The notes: generated from the sequence alone by a model not told the origin. Positions 48,145 through 59,907 are shown, numbered from the stretch's first letter. The stretch is DNA of 64,000 nucleotides from Hydrocarboniphaga effusa AP103 (GCF_000271305.1 NZ_AKGD01000002.1:310001-374000), one strand, 5' to 3'. A program made the numbers and translations.

Positions 48145-48168
48145 AATACCGTAATCGTATTCGGTTAT
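48145..48168. promoter_or_regulatory. AT-rich dyad upstream of the rhodanese gene
   Basis: AATACCG-N10-CGGTTAT at 48145-48168, in a rare AT-rich stretch (48120-48175) about 100 bases before the rhodanese start. Arms are inverse apart from one swapped pair. Likely promoter/operator region of the sulfur cluster. Regulator unknown. Confidence 0.45.
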
Positions 48169-48192
48169 AAAAAGGCCGCGCGGCAAGGGGCG

Positions 48193-48480
48193 TCAACTTT
48201 TGCGGTCGCTGTGGCCCAGATCGCGCTCGGGCGCGATGCGATCGCGGATGCGCTGCTTGAGCTCCGGCAGCTCGATGAAACCGCCGTCGCGCTTGCGGTC
48301 GTGGACGGTGTCGCCGTCCACCGAAACGCGAAACACGCCGCCGCTGCCGGGCCTCAGGGCGACTTCGCCGAGCTCGTCGGCGAAGGTCGTCAGCAGCTCC
48401 TGCGCGGTCCAGCCGGCGCGCAGCAGCCAGCGGCACTGCATGCAGAACTCGATCTCGATGCGCGGCTTGGCGGCGTTCAC
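48193..48480 (-). CDS. SelT/SelW/SelH-family thioredoxin-fold protein
   Basis: 95 aa from the GTG at 48480; an ATG at 48522 is possible and would overlap the end of the NYN gene by 38 bases. Begins RIEIEFCMQCRWLLRAGW with a CxxC pair (cysteines 13 and 16) where relatives have CxxU or CxxC, then the typical VALRPGSGGVFRVSVDG and FIELPELKQRIRDRI. Rdx-type fold, presumed redox role. Lies between the sulfur cluster and the murA group but its promoter region is separate from the rhodanese gene. Confidence 0.85.
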   Translation of the reverse strand: MNAAKPRIEIEFCMQCRWLLRAGWTAQELLTTFADELGEVALRPGSGGVFRVSVDGDTVHDRKRDGGFIELPELKQRIRDRIAPERDLGHSDRKS

Positions 48481-48484
48481 GCGC

Positions 48485-49324
48485 TTACTTGCGATGCACG
48501 TAGATCGCGGTGGATTTTCCATCCGCGCCCGGCCGCGCCTCGACCACCAGGCTGTCGAGGGTCTTGACGAGGTCGCTCAGGCGCTTCTTGCCGTAGGTGC
48601 GCGAGTCGAAGTCGGGCTGCTGTTTGCTGATGTACTGGCCCAGGCTGCCGAGATGCGCCCAGCCGGACTCGTCGGCGCAGGCGTCGACGGCTTCGGTAAG
48701 CAGTTCGTCGAGATCGGTCTCGGCGGGTTTTTCGGGTTCCGCGGGCGCGGGTATTTCGGCACCTGTGCCAGGCGGCACGTCCACGGCGGGCTTGGCCCTC
48801 TTGCGGGCGCCGGACGCCTTTTTGGAGGTCGGCTCGACAGCCGGCGCGGCAGCGGCCTGGGCGGGCTTCTTTTCGCTGGGCCTGGCGCCCGCTTCGGGCC
48901 GCAGGTTCTCGACATAGATGAACTTGTCGCAGGCGCCGATGAAGGCGCGCGGGGTTTTCTTCTCGCCGAAGCCGTAGACGGTCAGCCCGGCTTCGCGCAG
49001 GCGCGTCGCCAGGCGCGTGAAATCGCTGTCGGACGACACCAGGCAGAAGCCGTCGAATTTCTCCGTGTACAGCAGATCCATCGCGTCAATGATCAGCGCG
49101 CTGTCGGTGGAATTCTTGCCGGTGGTGTAGCCGAACTGCTGCATCGGCTGGATCGCATGCTCGACGAGCTTCTTCTTCCAGCCGCCGAGCCGGGTCTGGG
49201 TCCAGTCGCCGTAGATGCGCTTGACCGAGGCGACGCCGTACTTGGTCACCTCCTTGAGCAGTGGCTCGATCAGGTCGGCCTGCGCATTGTCGGCGTCGAT
49301 CAGCACTGCGAGTCTGGCCTGCAT
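48485..49324 (-). CDS. NYN-domain protein with C-terminal OST-HTH/LOTUS domain
   Basis: 279 aa, ATG at 49324. The PIN-like NYN nuclease domain spans residues 1-~150: [10 protein letters not shown] with the metal-binding aspartates, [24 protein letters not shown] and [19 protein letters not shown]. After an Ala/Lys/Pro linker (~150-205) comes a LOTUS-type winged helix (residues ~206-279: [32 protein letters not shown]). This is the LabA-like arrangement, thought to act on RNA. Substrate unknown. Follows murA on the same strand. Confidence 0.9.
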   Translation of the reverse strand: MQARLAVLIDADNAQADLIEPLLKEVTKYGVASVKRIYGDWTQTRLGGWKKKLVEHAIQPMQQFGYTTGKNSTDSALIIDAMDLLYTEKFDGFCLVSSDSDFTRLATRLREAGLTVYGFGEKKTPRAFIGACDKFIYVENLRPEAGARPSEKKPAQAAAAPAVEPTSKKASGARKRAKPAVDVPPGTGAEIPAPAEPEKPAETDLDELLTEAVDACADESGWAHLGSLGQYISKQQPDFDSRTYGKKRLSDLVKTLDSLVVEARPGADGKSTAIYVHRK

Positions 49325-49349
49325 GGCGATGCGCTCCCGTTGTTTCGTG

Positions 49350-50618
<1,269 letters not shown>

Positions 50619-50623
50619 TTAGA

Positions 50624-50656
50624 GGCCGGGAGACGGGAAGCGGGAGGCGGGAGACG
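50624..50656 (-). repeat. Single arm of the GGGAGACG element (copy C)
   Basis: Four degenerate (G)GGGAG(A/G)CG units between bolA and murA. No inverse arm follows within the gap. The order of variants (GGCCGGGA, GAAGCGGGAGGCGGG) closely matches copy D at 52634-52660. Confidence 0.7.
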
Positions 50657-50665
50657 TTGAAAGCA

Positions 50666-50884
50666 TCAGCTGGCTCGGGTTTTGAGTTGTAGCGCGTGAA
50701 TTTCGCGGCCCATGCGATCGCCGAGCGTCGCGTAGACCATGCGGTGCTGTGCGAGCGGCAGCTTGCCTGCGAAGCCCGAATAGATCACCTCGGCTTCGAA
50801 GTGCTGGCCGTCGTCGCTGATGACGCGAACGGTGGCGCCGGGCAGGCCGGCTTCGATGAGCTGCTGAATATCGTGTTTGGTCAT
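50666..50884 (-). CDS. ibaG: BolA/IbaG-family protein
   Basis: 72 aa. KH-like fold: IQQLIEAGLPGATVRVISDDGQHFEAEVIYSGFAGKLPLAQHRMVYATLGDRM...IHALQLKT. Family members pair with monothiol glutaredoxins and take part in iron-sulfur trafficking. The gene directly upstream of murA is normally the IbaG/YrbA type, which I follow here. Lies 21 bases after the ABC permease gene. Confidence 0.9.
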   Translation of the reverse strand: MTKHDIQQLIEAGLPGATVRVISDDGQHFEAEVIYSGFAGKLPLAQHRMVYATLGDRMGREIHALQLKTRAS

Positions 50885-50905
50885 CCAGAATCCCTGCGCG
50901 GCGGC

Positions 50906-51669
50906 TCAGCGCCGCATCTTGTAGCCGGTCACCAGCATCCACAAACAGATGGCCGATGAAATGAGGAAGAAGCCGCCGGTCCAGGCCAGGCTTTGCCAGA
51001 TGGCGACGTCGGCCTTGCCGAAAAAGCCGTAGCGGAAGCCGTCGATCATGTAGAAGAACGGGTTGGCGTGGGAGGCGTGATACCAGAACTTCGGCAGCGC
51101 GTGCACCGAGTAGAACACGCCCGACAGGAACGACAGCGGGTTGATGAAGAAATTGGTGAACGCGGCAATGTGATCGAACTTCTGCGAGAGGACGCCGGCG
51201 ATCAGGCCGATCACCGCGAGGCTCGCGCTCGACAGCAGGAAGATCGCGAGCATCGCCAGCGGCTGCTGCGGCAGCAGGTGCACGAACGGCAAGGTCACGA
51301 GCAGCATCGCTACCGCGACCAGCGCCGCACGTGTGAGCGCTGCGAGCACGTAGGCGCCGAACCATTCGAGCGGGCCGAGCGGCGCCATCTGCAGGAACAC
51401 GAGGTTGCCCATGACTTTCGACTGCACGAGGCTCGACGACGTGTTGGCGAACGAGTTCTGCAGCACCGTCATCATGATGAGCCCCGGAACCAGGAACTCG
51501 GTATAGCTGACGCCCGCGTACGCCGAGGCGCGGCCTTCGAGCGCCTGCGCGAACACCAGCAGGTAGAGCAGGGCGGTGATGACGGGCGCGGTCACGGTCT
51601 GGCCGAGCACCGACCAGAAGCGCATCACTTCTTTCTTCAGCAGCGTGAAGAAACCCAATTGATCCGGGC

Positions 51670-51673
<4 letters not shown>
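50906..51673 (-). CDS. ABC-2 type transporter permease
   Basis: 255 aa with about six membrane segments, typical ABC-2 (NodJ/YadH-like) exporter subunit: LLKKEVMRFWSVLGQTVTAPVITALLYLLVF, SYTEFLVPGLIMMTVLQNSFAN, LSFLSGVFYSVHALPKFW, HANPFFYMIDGFRYGFFG. Start overlaps the stop of the ATPase gene (ATGA). Substrate unknown; the bolA-murA neighbourhood hints at envelope material. Confidence 0.93.
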
Positions 51674-52599
<926 letters not shown>

Positions 52600-52633
52600 A
52601 AGGGGCGAAATTATACGCACGGCCTGCGGACGG

Positions 52634-52660
52634 GGCCGGGAAACGGGAGCGGGAGGCGGA
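52634..52660 (+). repeat. Degenerate single arm of the GGGAGACG element (copy D)
   Basis: GGCCGGGAAACGGGAGC followed by GGGAGGCGG, in the divergent gap between the ABC ATPase and photolyase genes. Related to copy C; no inverse arm found. Confidence 0.6.
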
Positions 52661-52763
52661 AACATCGAGGCGGTTCAGCTGCGCGTTGCTAGCTTCGCAC
52701 GTCGCAACCGAGACCCACCCGTTACCGTAATCGACTGCGCTCCCTCGAGACGACCGACTCCGA

Positions 52764-54215
52764 ATGAAGACTGCTCTGGTGTGGTTTCGCCGCGACCTCC
52801 GCCTGGCCGACAACCCGGCGCTCGCGCATGCGCTCGGTCATGCCGAGCGCGTCGTGCCGGTCTACATCCTGCCGCCCGAGGCGCTCGAAGGCGCCTGGAC
52901 GCCCGGTGCCGCGAGCCGCTGGTGGCTGCATCACTCGCTCGCCGCGCTCGATGCGCAGCTGCGCGAGTCCGGCGCGCAGCTGGTGATCCGGCAGGGCGAC
53001 CCGCTGGCGCAGCTGCGCAGGCTGGTTGGGGAAACCGGGGCCGAAGGGGTGTTCTGGAACCGGCGCTACGAACCGGCCTGGGTGAAGTCGGATCGCCGCG
53101 TCGGCGAGGCTTTGATCGAAGACGGCGTCGAGGCCCAGGCCTTCGCCGCGAACCTGCTCGTCGAGCCCTGGGCGCTCAAGACCGGCTCGGGCGGGCCGTA
53201 TCGGGTCTACACCCCCTTCTCGCGCTCGGCCAGGGCGCTCGGCCTGCCTCGGCAGCCGATTCCGGCGCCCAGGCGCATCCCGATGCCGGCGAAGAAAATC
53301 GCGAGCGACGATCTGGCCTCGCTCAAGCTGCTGCCCACGATCGTCTGGGACGGCGGCCTCGTCGAAGCCTGGACGCCCGGCGAGGACGGCGCGCACGCGC
53401 GCCTCGACCGTTTCTGCCGCAAGGCGCTCGACGGCTACGCGGCCGGCCGCGACCGGCCCGACCAGGTGCTGACTTCGCTGCTGTCTCCGCACCTGCATTT
53501 CGGCGAGATCACGCCGGTGCAAGCGCTGGCCCGGGTGCAGCGCGAGCTCGCGAGCGAGAGCCGGGCCGGCCTGCACGGCGGGGCCGAGGTCTACGAGCGC
53601 GAGCTCTACTGGCGCGAATTCGCGCACCATGTGCTCCACCATTTTCCGAAGACGCCCGAGGCGCCGATGAACGAGCGCTTCGCCGGCTTCGTCTGGCGCA
53701 AACCGCGCGAGTACGCGGACGACCTGCGCCGCTGGCAGCGCGGGCAGACCGGCGTGCCGATCGTCGACGCCGGCATGCGCCAGCTCTGGACCACCGGCTG
53801 GATGCACAACCGGGTGCGCATGATCGTGGCGAGCTACCTGGTCAAGAACCTGCTGATTCCGTGGCAGGAGGGCGAGCGCTGGTTCTGGGGCACGCTGGTC
53901 GACGCCGACCTCGCCAACAACACGCTCGGCTGGCAGTGGGTAGCCGGCTGCGGGGCCGATGCGGCGCCGTATTTCCGCATCTTCAACCCGGTCACGCAGA
54001 GCCAGAAATTCGACCCGGAAGGCCGTTACCTGCGGCACTGGGTGCCCGAGATCGGCAAGCTGCCCGACAAGGCCCTGCACGCGCCGTGGCTGGCCGACGC
54101 CGGGCTGCTGCGCCAGCACGGGTTCACGCTCGGCCAGCACTATCCGCGGCCCGCGGTCGACCTCGGCGAATCGCGGGCGCGGGCGCTCGAAGCCTTCGCG
54201 CGCATCAAGGGCTGA
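52764..54215 (+). CDS. phr: Deoxyribodipyrimidine photolyase (class I CPD)
   Basis: 483 aa. Light-driven repair of pyrimidine dimers. N-terminal antenna-binding domain starts LVWFRRDLRLADNPALAHAL and has GVFWNRRYEP. The FAD domain has LSPHLHFGEITP, ELYWREFAHHVLHHFP, the Trp/Asn-rich PIVDAGMRQLWTTGWMHNRVRMIVASYLVKNLLIPWQEGERWFWGTLVDADLANN (given as family landmarks at about residues 330-385) and WQWVAGCGADAAPYFRIFNP. All landmarks are intact. 25 bases before kdsD. Confidence 0.97.
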   Translation: MKTALVWFRRDLRLADNPALAHALGHAERVVPVYILPPEALEGAWTPGAASRWWLHHSLAALDAQLRESGAQLVIRQGDPLAQLRRLVGETGAEGVFWNRRYEPAWVKSDRRVGEALIEDGVEAQAFAANLLVEPWALKTGSGGPYRVYTPFSRSARALGLPRQPIPAPRRIPMPAKKIASDDLASLKLLPTIVWDGGLVEAWTPGEDGAHARLDRFCRKALDGYAAGRDRPDQVLTSLLSPHLHFGEITPVQALARVQRELASESRAGLHGGAEVYERELYWREFAHHVLHHFPKTPEAPMNERFAGFVWRKPREYADDLRRWQRGQTGVPIVDAGMRQLWTTGWMHNRVRMIVASYLVKNLLIPWQEGERWFWGTLVDADLANNTLGWQWVAGCGADAAPYFRIFNPVTQSQKFDPEGRYLRHWVPEIGKLPDKALHAPWLADAGLLRQHGFTLGQHYPRPAVDLGESRARALEAFARIKG

Positions 54216-54240
54216 GGCTCTCAAGTAAACTCCCGTTCTT

Positions 54241-55233
54241 ATGACCAAGCACCCCCACGCCGTGAAACCCGAACAGCTGCAGGCCAGCGGCCGGCGCACG
54301 CTCGAGATCGAGCGCGACGCCTTCGCCGGGCTGCTCGAGCGGGTCGACGCGCATTTCGCCGAAGCCTGCACGCTGATGCTCGGCTGCCATGGCCGGGTCG
54401 TCGTCACCGGCATGGGCAAGTCCGGCCACATCGGCGGCAAGATCGCGGCGACGCTGGCCTCCACCGGGACGCCGGCCTTCTTCGTGCATCCGGGCGAAGC
54501 CAGCCATGGCGATCTCGGCATGATCACTCCGCAGGACGTGGTGATCGCGATCAGCTATTCGGGCGAAACCGCCGAGGTGCTGACGATCCTGCCGCTGATC
54601 AAGCGCATGGCCACACCGCTGATCGCGATGACCGGCAAACCGGCCTCGACGCTCGCGCGCATCGCCGACGTGCACCTGGACGTCTCGGTCGCCAAGGAAG
54701 CCTGCCCGCTCAACCTCGCGCCGACCGCCTCGACCACCGCCACGCTCGCGATGGGCGATGCGCTGGCCGTCGCGCTGCTCGAAGCGCGCGGGTTCACGTC
54801 CGAGGATTTCGCGCTGTCGCATCCGGGCGGCTCGCTGGGCCGTCGCCTGCTGCTGCGCATCCAGGATCTCATGCATACGGGCGACCGCCTGCCCAGGGTC
54901 GCGCCCGGAACGCCGCTGACCGCCGCGCTGCTCGAGATGACGCAGAAGGGGCTGGGTATGACCGCCATCGTCGATGCGGACGATCGCGTCGTCGGCGTCT
55001 ACACCGACGGCGACTTGCGTCGCTCGCTCGAGGACCAGATCGACCTGCGCAGCGCGACGATCGATCAGGTGATGACGCGCGGCGGCAAGAACGCGCGCCC
55101 GGACTGGCTCGCGGCCGAGGCCGTGCAGCTCATGGAGAAGCACAAGATCACCGCGCTGCTGGTCACCGATGATCAGCTGCACCTGCAGGGCGTGATCCAC
55201 ATGCACGACCTGCTGCGTGCCGGGGTGGTCTGA
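54241..55233 (+). CDS. kdsD: D-arabinose 5-phosphate isomerase
   Basis: 330 aa. Converts ribulose 5-phosphate to arabinose 5-phosphate for Kdo in LPS. SIS domain (residues ~40-185: RVVVTGMGKSGHIGGKIAATLASTG, HPGEASHGDLGMI, NLAPTASTTATLAMGDALA) followed by two CBS domains (MHTGDRLPRVAPGTPLTAAL and KNARPDWLAAEAVQLMEKHKI regions). First gene of kdsD-kdsC-lptC-lptA-lptB, all with overlapping ends. Confidence 0.97.
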   Translation: MTKHPHAVKPEQLQASGRRTLEIERDAFAGLLERVDAHFAEACTLMLGCHGRVVVTGMGKSGHIGGKIAATLASTGTPAFFVHPGEASHGDLGMITPQDVVIAISYSGETAEVLTILPLIKRMATPLIAMTGKPASTLARIADVHLDVSVAKEACPLNLAPTASTTATLAMGDALAVALLEARGFTSEDFALSHPGGSLGRRLLLRIQDLMHTGDRLPRVAPGTPLTAALLEMTQKGLGMTAIVDADDRVVGVYTDGDLRRSLEDQIDLRSATIDQVMTRGGKNARPDWLAAEAVQLMEKHKITALLVTDDQLHLQGVIHMHDLLRAGVV

Positions 55234-55754
55234 TGCAGAACCCTGGACTCAGCCTCGACCAGGTGCGCGAGCGTGCGGCGCGCATCCGCTGCGTGTTCCT
55301 CGACATCGACGGGGTGATGACGGACTGCAAGCTCTACCTCGGCCCGGACGGCATGGAGATCAAGGCCGTCAACGTCAAGGACGGGCTCGGTATCAAGAAC
55401 CTGCTGCGCAACGGAATCGAGGTGGCGGTGATTTCGGGCCGGCCGTCGGAGGCCATGCAGCGTCGCCTGGAGCACCTGGGCTTGCGCCATATCCGTCTGG
55501 CGACCGAGGACAAGCTGCCGGCGTATCGCGAGATCATCGCCAGCCTTGGCCTGACCGACGAGCAGTGCGCCCACATGGGCGATGACACGCCCGATCTGCC
55601 GTTGATGCGGCGCGTCGGTCTTGCGCTGTGCGTGGCCGATGGGCATCCGAAGGCGATCGCCGCCTCGCACTGGGTCAGCCGGTATCGCGGTGGCGACGGC
55701 GCGATTCGCGAGGCCGCGGATCTGATCCTCGAAGCCCAGGGGATCGACGCATGA
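55233..55754 (+). CDS. kdsC: 3-deoxy-D-manno-octulosonate 8-phosphate phosphatase
   Basis: 173 aa HAD-family phosphatase of the C0 cap-less type. Catalytic DxD at VFLDIDGVMTDCKLY (D24, D26), then VAVISGRPSEAMQRRL and MGDDTPDLPLMRRVGL. Frees Kdo from Kdo-8-phosphate. Shares one base with kdsD and four with lptC. Confidence 0.97.
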   Translation: MQNPGLSLDQVRERAARIRCVFLDIDGVMTDCKLYLGPDGMEIKAVNVKDGLGIKNLLRNGIEVAVISGRPSEAMQRRLEHLGLRHIRLATEDKLPAYREIIASLGLTDEQCAHMGDDTPDLPLMRRVGLALCVADGHPKAIAASHWVSRYRGGDGAIREAADLILEAQGIDA

Positions 55755-56323
55755 ACCGGCTCAAGTCGGCGCTGATCTGGCTCGCCCTGCCGTTGATGGT
55801 CGCAGCCTGGCTGCTGTTCGGCTCGCCCGCGATGGAACCCGAGGCGCCGCCCGAGGCCGAAGGAGACAAGGTGCCGCGCTACAGCCTCAAGGGCGTGGAA
55901 TGGACACGACTCAACCAGCAGGGTCAGCGCGATTTCACCGCCACCGCCGAAAGTGCCGACTATTACGACGACGAATCGGCACGCTACGAGCAGCTCAAGG
56001 TCAACGTGCTCGGCATCAGCAAGACGCCGTGGAATCTGACGTCGCCGAATGGCGAAGCGCCGCCGCACGAGCGCCGCATTTCGATGCACGGCCCGGTCAA
56101 TGTCGAGGGCGCCTGGCCCGACGGCGAGCCGGTGACCTTGCAGATGGCCCAGCTCTGGGTCGATCCGGACAAGCGGCAGCTGCAGACCAACGAGGGCGTG
56201 CAGTTCGAAAGTACGAGCCGCAAAGGCAAGTCCAAGGGACTGCAGGCCGATTGGGAGAAGCAGACCGTGCAATTGCTTGGCGATGTCAGGATGGAATATG
56301 TGCCCAAACCCCAATCCCGTTAA
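55751..56323 (+). CDS. lptC: LPS export protein LptC
   Basis: 190 aa, ATG overlapping the kdsC stop. One N-terminal membrane anchor (residues ~7-24), then a periplasmic beta-jellyroll: YSLKGVEWTRLNQQGQRDFTATAESADYYD, and [40 protein letters not shown]. Hands LPS from the LptBFG complex to LptA. lptF/lptG are not in the window, as expected since they are usually elsewhere. Confidence 0.92.
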   Translation: MNRLKSALIWLALPLMVAAWLLFGSPAMEPEAPPEAEGDKVPRYSLKGVEWTRLNQQGQRDFTATAESADYYDDESARYEQLKVNVLGISKTPWNLTSPNGEAPPHERRISMHGPVNVEGAWPDGEPVTLQMAQLWVDPDKRQLQTNEGVQFESTSRKGKSKGLQADWEKQTVQLLGDVRMEYVPKPQSR

Positions 56324-56969
56324 GGACCGCGCCGAGGCGCGCATCGTAGCCGGGCTGCTGGTCGCGCTGATGCTCGGCGCGCCGGCCACGGCGTTGGCTC
56401 AGGCGTCGCCCGCCAAGCCGGCGGACAAGTCGACTGAACCGGCGGCAAAGCCCAAGGCCGAGAAGAAATCCAATGAGACCGCCGAGCGCCTGCGCCCGAC
56501 CGGCCCGGTAACGATCACCGCCAAGAACGTCGACTGGGCCCAGAACGGGCTCATGGTCTATTCGGGTGACGTCAAGCTGGTTTCCGACACGCTCAAGATC
56601 GAAGGCGACAAGCTCGAACTCGAGCAGCTCGGCGAGGGCCAGTACCGCGCCAAGGTGTTCGGCAATCCGGCCAACCTGCGCCACGACGCGGCGCCCGGAT
56701 CGACCGAAAAGCCCGAGCCGCCGGTGACCGCGCGCGGCAAGACGCTGGTTTACGACACCAAGGCCGGGTTGATCGATGTCACCGGCAACGCCCGCGTCAC
56801 GCGCGGCGAAGACGAGCTCACCAGCGAAACGATTCACTACAACGTCAATCAGCGCCGTATCCAGGCCGACGGCGGCAGCGGCGGGCCGGTGAAGATCATC
56901 ATCCAGCCCCAGCCTCGCGGCGGCGCTGCGCCTTCCACCAAGCCCGACACCAAGCCGACCGCACCATGA
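56298..56969 (+). CDS. lptA: LPS transport periplasmic protein LptA
   Basis: 223 aa, ATG at 56298 inside the end of lptC (26-base overlap). Signal sequence ending near ATALAQ, a Lys/Ala/Pro linker (residues ~37-65), then the OstA/LptA jellyroll: [78 protein letters not shown] Pro/Lys-rich tail follows. Bridges LPS across the periplasm. The linker and tail make it longer than the E. coli protein. Confidence 0.93.
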   Translation: MCPNPNPVKDRAEARIVAGLLVALMLGAPATALAQASPAKPADKSTEPAAKPKAEKKSNETAERLRPTGPVTITAKNVDWAQNGLMVYSGDVKLVSDTLKIEGDKLELEQLGEGQYRAKVFGNPANLRHDAAPGSTEKPEPPVTARGKTLVYDTKAGLIDVTGNARVTRGEDELTSETIHYNVNQRRIQADGGSGGPVKIIIQPQPRGGAAPSTKPDTKPTAP

Positions 56970-57694
56970 GCTCGATTCTTTCCGCACGCGGCCTGGTCAA
57001 GCGTTACAAGAAGCGAACCGTGGTGCGCGACGTCTCCCTGCAAGTGCAGGCCGGTGAGACGGTCGGCCTGCTCGGCCCGAACGGGGCCGGCAAGACCACT
57101 TCGTTCTATATGGTCGTTGGTCTGGTGCCGGCCGATGGCGGCGTCATCGAGCTCGATGGCCAGGACATCACGCGGCTACCCATGCACGCGCGTGCGCGGC
57201 TCGGCATCGGTTACCTGCCGCAGGAAGCTTCGGTGTTCCGCAAGCTGTCGGTACAGGACAACATCCTCGCGATCCTCGAAACGCGCAGCGAGCTGAACCG
57301 TGCCCAGCGCGGCGAGGAGCTCGAGCGCCTGCTCGGCGAATTGCACATCGCGCACATCCGGGCCAGCGAAGGGCAGGCCTTGTCGGGCGGCGAGCGCCGT
57401 CGTGTGGAGATTGCGCGCGCCCTGGCCGCCAATCCGCGCTTCATCCTGCTCGACGAGCCGTTCGCGGGCGTCGATCCGATCGCGGTGGGGGACATTCAAA
57501 GCATCGTCGCGCATCTCAAGAGCCGCGGCATCGGCGTGCTGATCACCGATCACAACGTGCGCGAGACCCTGGGCATCTGCAGCCGCGCCTATATCCTTGC
57601 GGAAGGCACGGTCATCGCAGAGGGGGCACCGCAGGAATTACTGCAGAACGAGACCGTCAGGAAGGTCTACCTGGGCGAGCAGTTCAGGCTCTAA
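56966..57694 (+). CDS. lptB: LPS export ABC transporter ATPase LptB
   Basis: 242 aa, ATG overlapping the lptA stop. Walker [20 protein letters not shown], signature [15 protein letters not shown], Walker [17 protein letters not shown] and [19 protein letters not shown], all diagnostic for LptB. Powers LPS extraction from the inner membrane. Last gene of the lpt operon. Confidence 0.97.
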   Translation: MSSILSARGLVKRYKKRTVVRDVSLQVQAGETVGLLGPNGAGKTTSFYMVVGLVPADGGVIELDGQDITRLPMHARARLGIGYLPQEASVFRKLSVQDNILAILETRSELNRAQRGEELERLLGELHIAHIRASEGQALSGGERRRVEIARALAANPRFILLDEPFAGVDPIAVGDIQSIVAHLKSRGIGVLITDHNVRETLGICSRAYILAEGTVIAEGAPQELLQNETVRKVYLGEQFRL

Positions 57695-57791
57695 GCCGTT
57701 ATTTGCACGGCATATCGCGACGAAAGTCGGATGTCTGGGCGGCTGATCAATGCCGCAGTATGCACATCGGGTCGACCGTCGTCTAGCCCAC

Positions 57792-57820
57792 TTGATGCAA
57801 GGTTTGTACCGGCGTATATC
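57792..57820 (+). promoter_or_regulatory. Possible sigma-70 promoter of rpoN
   Basis: TTGATG (57792-57797), 17-base spacer, TATATC (57815-57820), in the 187-base gap before rpoN. The start codon is 62 bases further on. Confidence 0.5.
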
Positions 57821-57881
57821 TTGAGTCGTATGAAACGCAAACCTTGCTCTCAAAACAGTTTCAACTCAGGAACGGCCTAGC

Positions 57882-59342
57882 ATGAAGCAGTCGCTTTCAT
57901 TGCGGGCCGGCATGGCCCTGACGATGACGCCTGCCCTGCAGCAGGCGATCCGTCTTTTGCAGCTGTCTAGCCTCGATCTGCAGATGGAAATCCAGCAGGC
58001 GCTGGATTCCAACGTCATGCTCGAAATGGACGCTGAGACCTCCGAATGGGACGCCAGCGAGCCGGTCGACGAAGCCGCCTCGGCCTCCGAATCCGACAGC
58101 GGCGAAATCACCGAGGTCACCGCCAGCGAATCGATCCCCGAGGACATGCCGGTCGACGCCGACTGGCAGGACGTTTTCGACGATTACGCTCCGAGCGGCA
58201 GCGGCTCGTCCGACGACGAGGGGCTGCAGGAATATCTGCAGGCCAACCTGCGCGGAAGCGCCACCTTGCAGGAGCACCTGATCTCCCAGGCGCAGCTGAT
58301 GTCGGTCGATGCGGTCGATGCCGAAATCGCCGCGCACCTGATCGATGCGATCAACGAGGACGGCTATCTCGAAGACTGGCCGGGCCTCTGCGTTCGGCTG
58401 GAGCACGAGTACAGTGTCACTCCCGAGCGTGTCGAGGCGGTGCTGCGCCAGATCCAGGATTTCGATCCGCCCGGCATCGCGGCGCGCGATCTGGCCGAGT
58501 GTCTGCGCCTGCAGCTGCAGCAGCTCGACCCGACCACACCCGGCATCGCGGCGGCACTCAAGATCACCGATGGCCATCTGCTGCTGCTTGCACGTCGGGA
58601 CGAAAACGGCCTGCGTCGTGCGACCGGGCTCGACATCAACGTGATCCGCACCGCGGCTGCGCTGATCCGCAACCTGCAGCCGCATCCCGGCCGTCCGTTC
58701 CAGGCTCACGAGTCGGACTATCTGCGTCCCGACGTCATCGTCGCCAAGAAGAGCGGTCGCTGGCGCGTTTCGCTGAACCCGGAGCACATGCCGCGCCTGC
58801 GGATCAACTCGCACTACCAGAGCTTCATCAAGCGCGCGGACCAGTCGCGCGATCAGCTCACGCTCAAGAATCACCTGCAGGAAGCGCGCTATTTCATCAA
58901 CAGCCTCGAATCGCGGAACGAGACGATTCTTCGCGTGTCCCAATGCATAGTGGAAGAACAACGTGCCTTTCTCGAATACGGTGAAGAAGCCATGCGGCCG
59001 CTGGTGCTGCGTGACGTGGCCGAGCAGCTCGGCATTCACGAATCCACCGTGTCGCGCGCCACCGCCAACAAGTACATGCTGACTCCGCGCGGCCTGTACG
59101 AGCTCAAGTATTTCTTCTCAAGCCACGTTCAAACCACTCAAGGAGGTGTCTGCTCTGCAACCGCCATTCAGGCCATGATCAAGCGCATGGTCGGTGGTGA
59201 GGATCCCGCGAGGCCGCTATCGGACTCCACGCTGGCCGATCTGTTGCTGAAGGAAGGAATTCAAGTCGCACGCAGAACGGTCGCCAAGTATCGAGAAGCC
59301 CTCAACATCCCGCCGTCGCATGAGCGCAAAGCCGTAGCCTGA
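57882..59342 (+). CDS. rpoN: RNA polymerase sigma-54 factor
   Basis: 486 aa. Region I is Gln/Leu-rich (LSLRAGMALTMTPALQQAIRLLQ), the acidic region II spans ~48-110, the core-binding region is ~115-300, and the C-terminal DNA-binding part ends with the RpoN box ARRTVAKYREAL. A helix-turn-helix is seen at VAEQLGIHESTVSRATANKYM. Directs enhancer-dependent transcription (nitrogen, flagella and others). Heads the hpf-ptsN-hprK-rapZ group, as in many Proteobacteria. Confidence 0.98.
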   Translation: MKQSLSLRAGMALTMTPALQQAIRLLQLSSLDLQMEIQQALDSNVMLEMDAETSEWDASEPVDEAASASESDSGEITEVTASESIPEDMPVDADWQDVFDDYAPSGSGSSDDEGLQEYLQANLRGSATLQEHLISQAQLMSVDAVDAEIAAHLIDAINEDGYLEDWPGLCVRLEHEYSVTPERVEAVLRQIQDFDPPGIAARDLAECLRLQLQQLDPTTPGIAAALKITDGHLLLLARRDENGLRRATGLDINVIRTAAALIRNLQPHPGRPFQAHESDYLRPDVIVAKKSGRWRVSLNPEHMPRLRINSHYQSFIKRADQSRDQLTLKNHLQEARYFINSLESRNETILRVSQCIVEEQRAFLEYGEEAMRPLVLRDVAEQLGIHESTVSRATANKYMLTPRGLYELKYFFSSHVQTTQGGVCSATAIQAMIKRMVGGEDPARPLSDSTLADLLLKEGIQVARRTVAKYREALNIPPSHERKAVA

Positions 59343-59434
59343 ATCCTTTTGTTGTCCCCGTTGGCGGCGGGGCCGCCGCCGATGGGTGCTATCCCCGAGC
59401 CAATGTCGGCTCGAACGTAAAGGAGTCACTCACG

Positions 59435-59776
59435 ATGAACCTGAACATCTCCGGCCATCACCTCGATCTGACGCCGCCGCTTCGCGACTACGTCACCACC
59501 AAGATCAAGCGGATCGAGCGCCACTTCGACCATCTCATCAACGCCGATGTGGTGTTGTCGGTCGAAAAGCTGCGACATAAGGCCGAAGCCACGGTTCACG
59601 CGAGCGGTGCCGATCTCCACGCTGAGGCGACCGTCGAAGACAACATGTACGCCGCCATCGACGTGCTGATGGACCGGCTCGATCAGCAGACGCGCCGCCA
59701 CAAGGAAAAGCTGCGCGATCACCATGTGAAGCAGGCCGCCAAGCGCATGCCGTTCCAGGAAGCCCAGCCCGAGTGA
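59435..59776 (+). CDS. hpf: Short ribosome hibernation promoting factor
   Basis: 113 aa, ATG behind AAGGAG. Sequence MNLNISGHHLDLTPPLRDYV, RIERHFDHLINADVVLSVEK, HAEATVEDNMYAAIDVLMDRLDQQTRRHKEK is typical for the short HPF/YhbH form without the long C-terminal dimerisation domain. Binds the 30S subunit in stationary phase. A terminator follows. Confidence 0.95.
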   Translation: MNLNISGHHLDLTPPLRDYVTTKIKRIERHFDHLINADVVLSVEKLRHKAEATVHASGADLHAEATVEDNMYAAIDVLMDRLDQQTRRHKEKLRDHHVKQAAKRMPFQEAQPE

Positions 59777-59790
59777 GCGATGTTGCAGCG

Positions 59791-59826
59791 AGCCCCGTCC
59801 GGCGCGAGCCGGGCGGGGCTTTTTCG
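59791..59826 (+). terminator. Rho-independent terminator after hpf
   Basis: 13-base stem with one G-U pair (59791-59803 and 59808-59820) and a GCGA loop, followed by TTTTCGT. It separates hpf from ptsN. Confidence 0.88.
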
Positions 59827-59907
59827 TCTGCGCAGCCCATGATCCGCCCAGGCGATTCCGTTAGCCCCAGTTGGGCTAGAATCCCGGGCTTCCACAGGAG
59901 CGAATCG

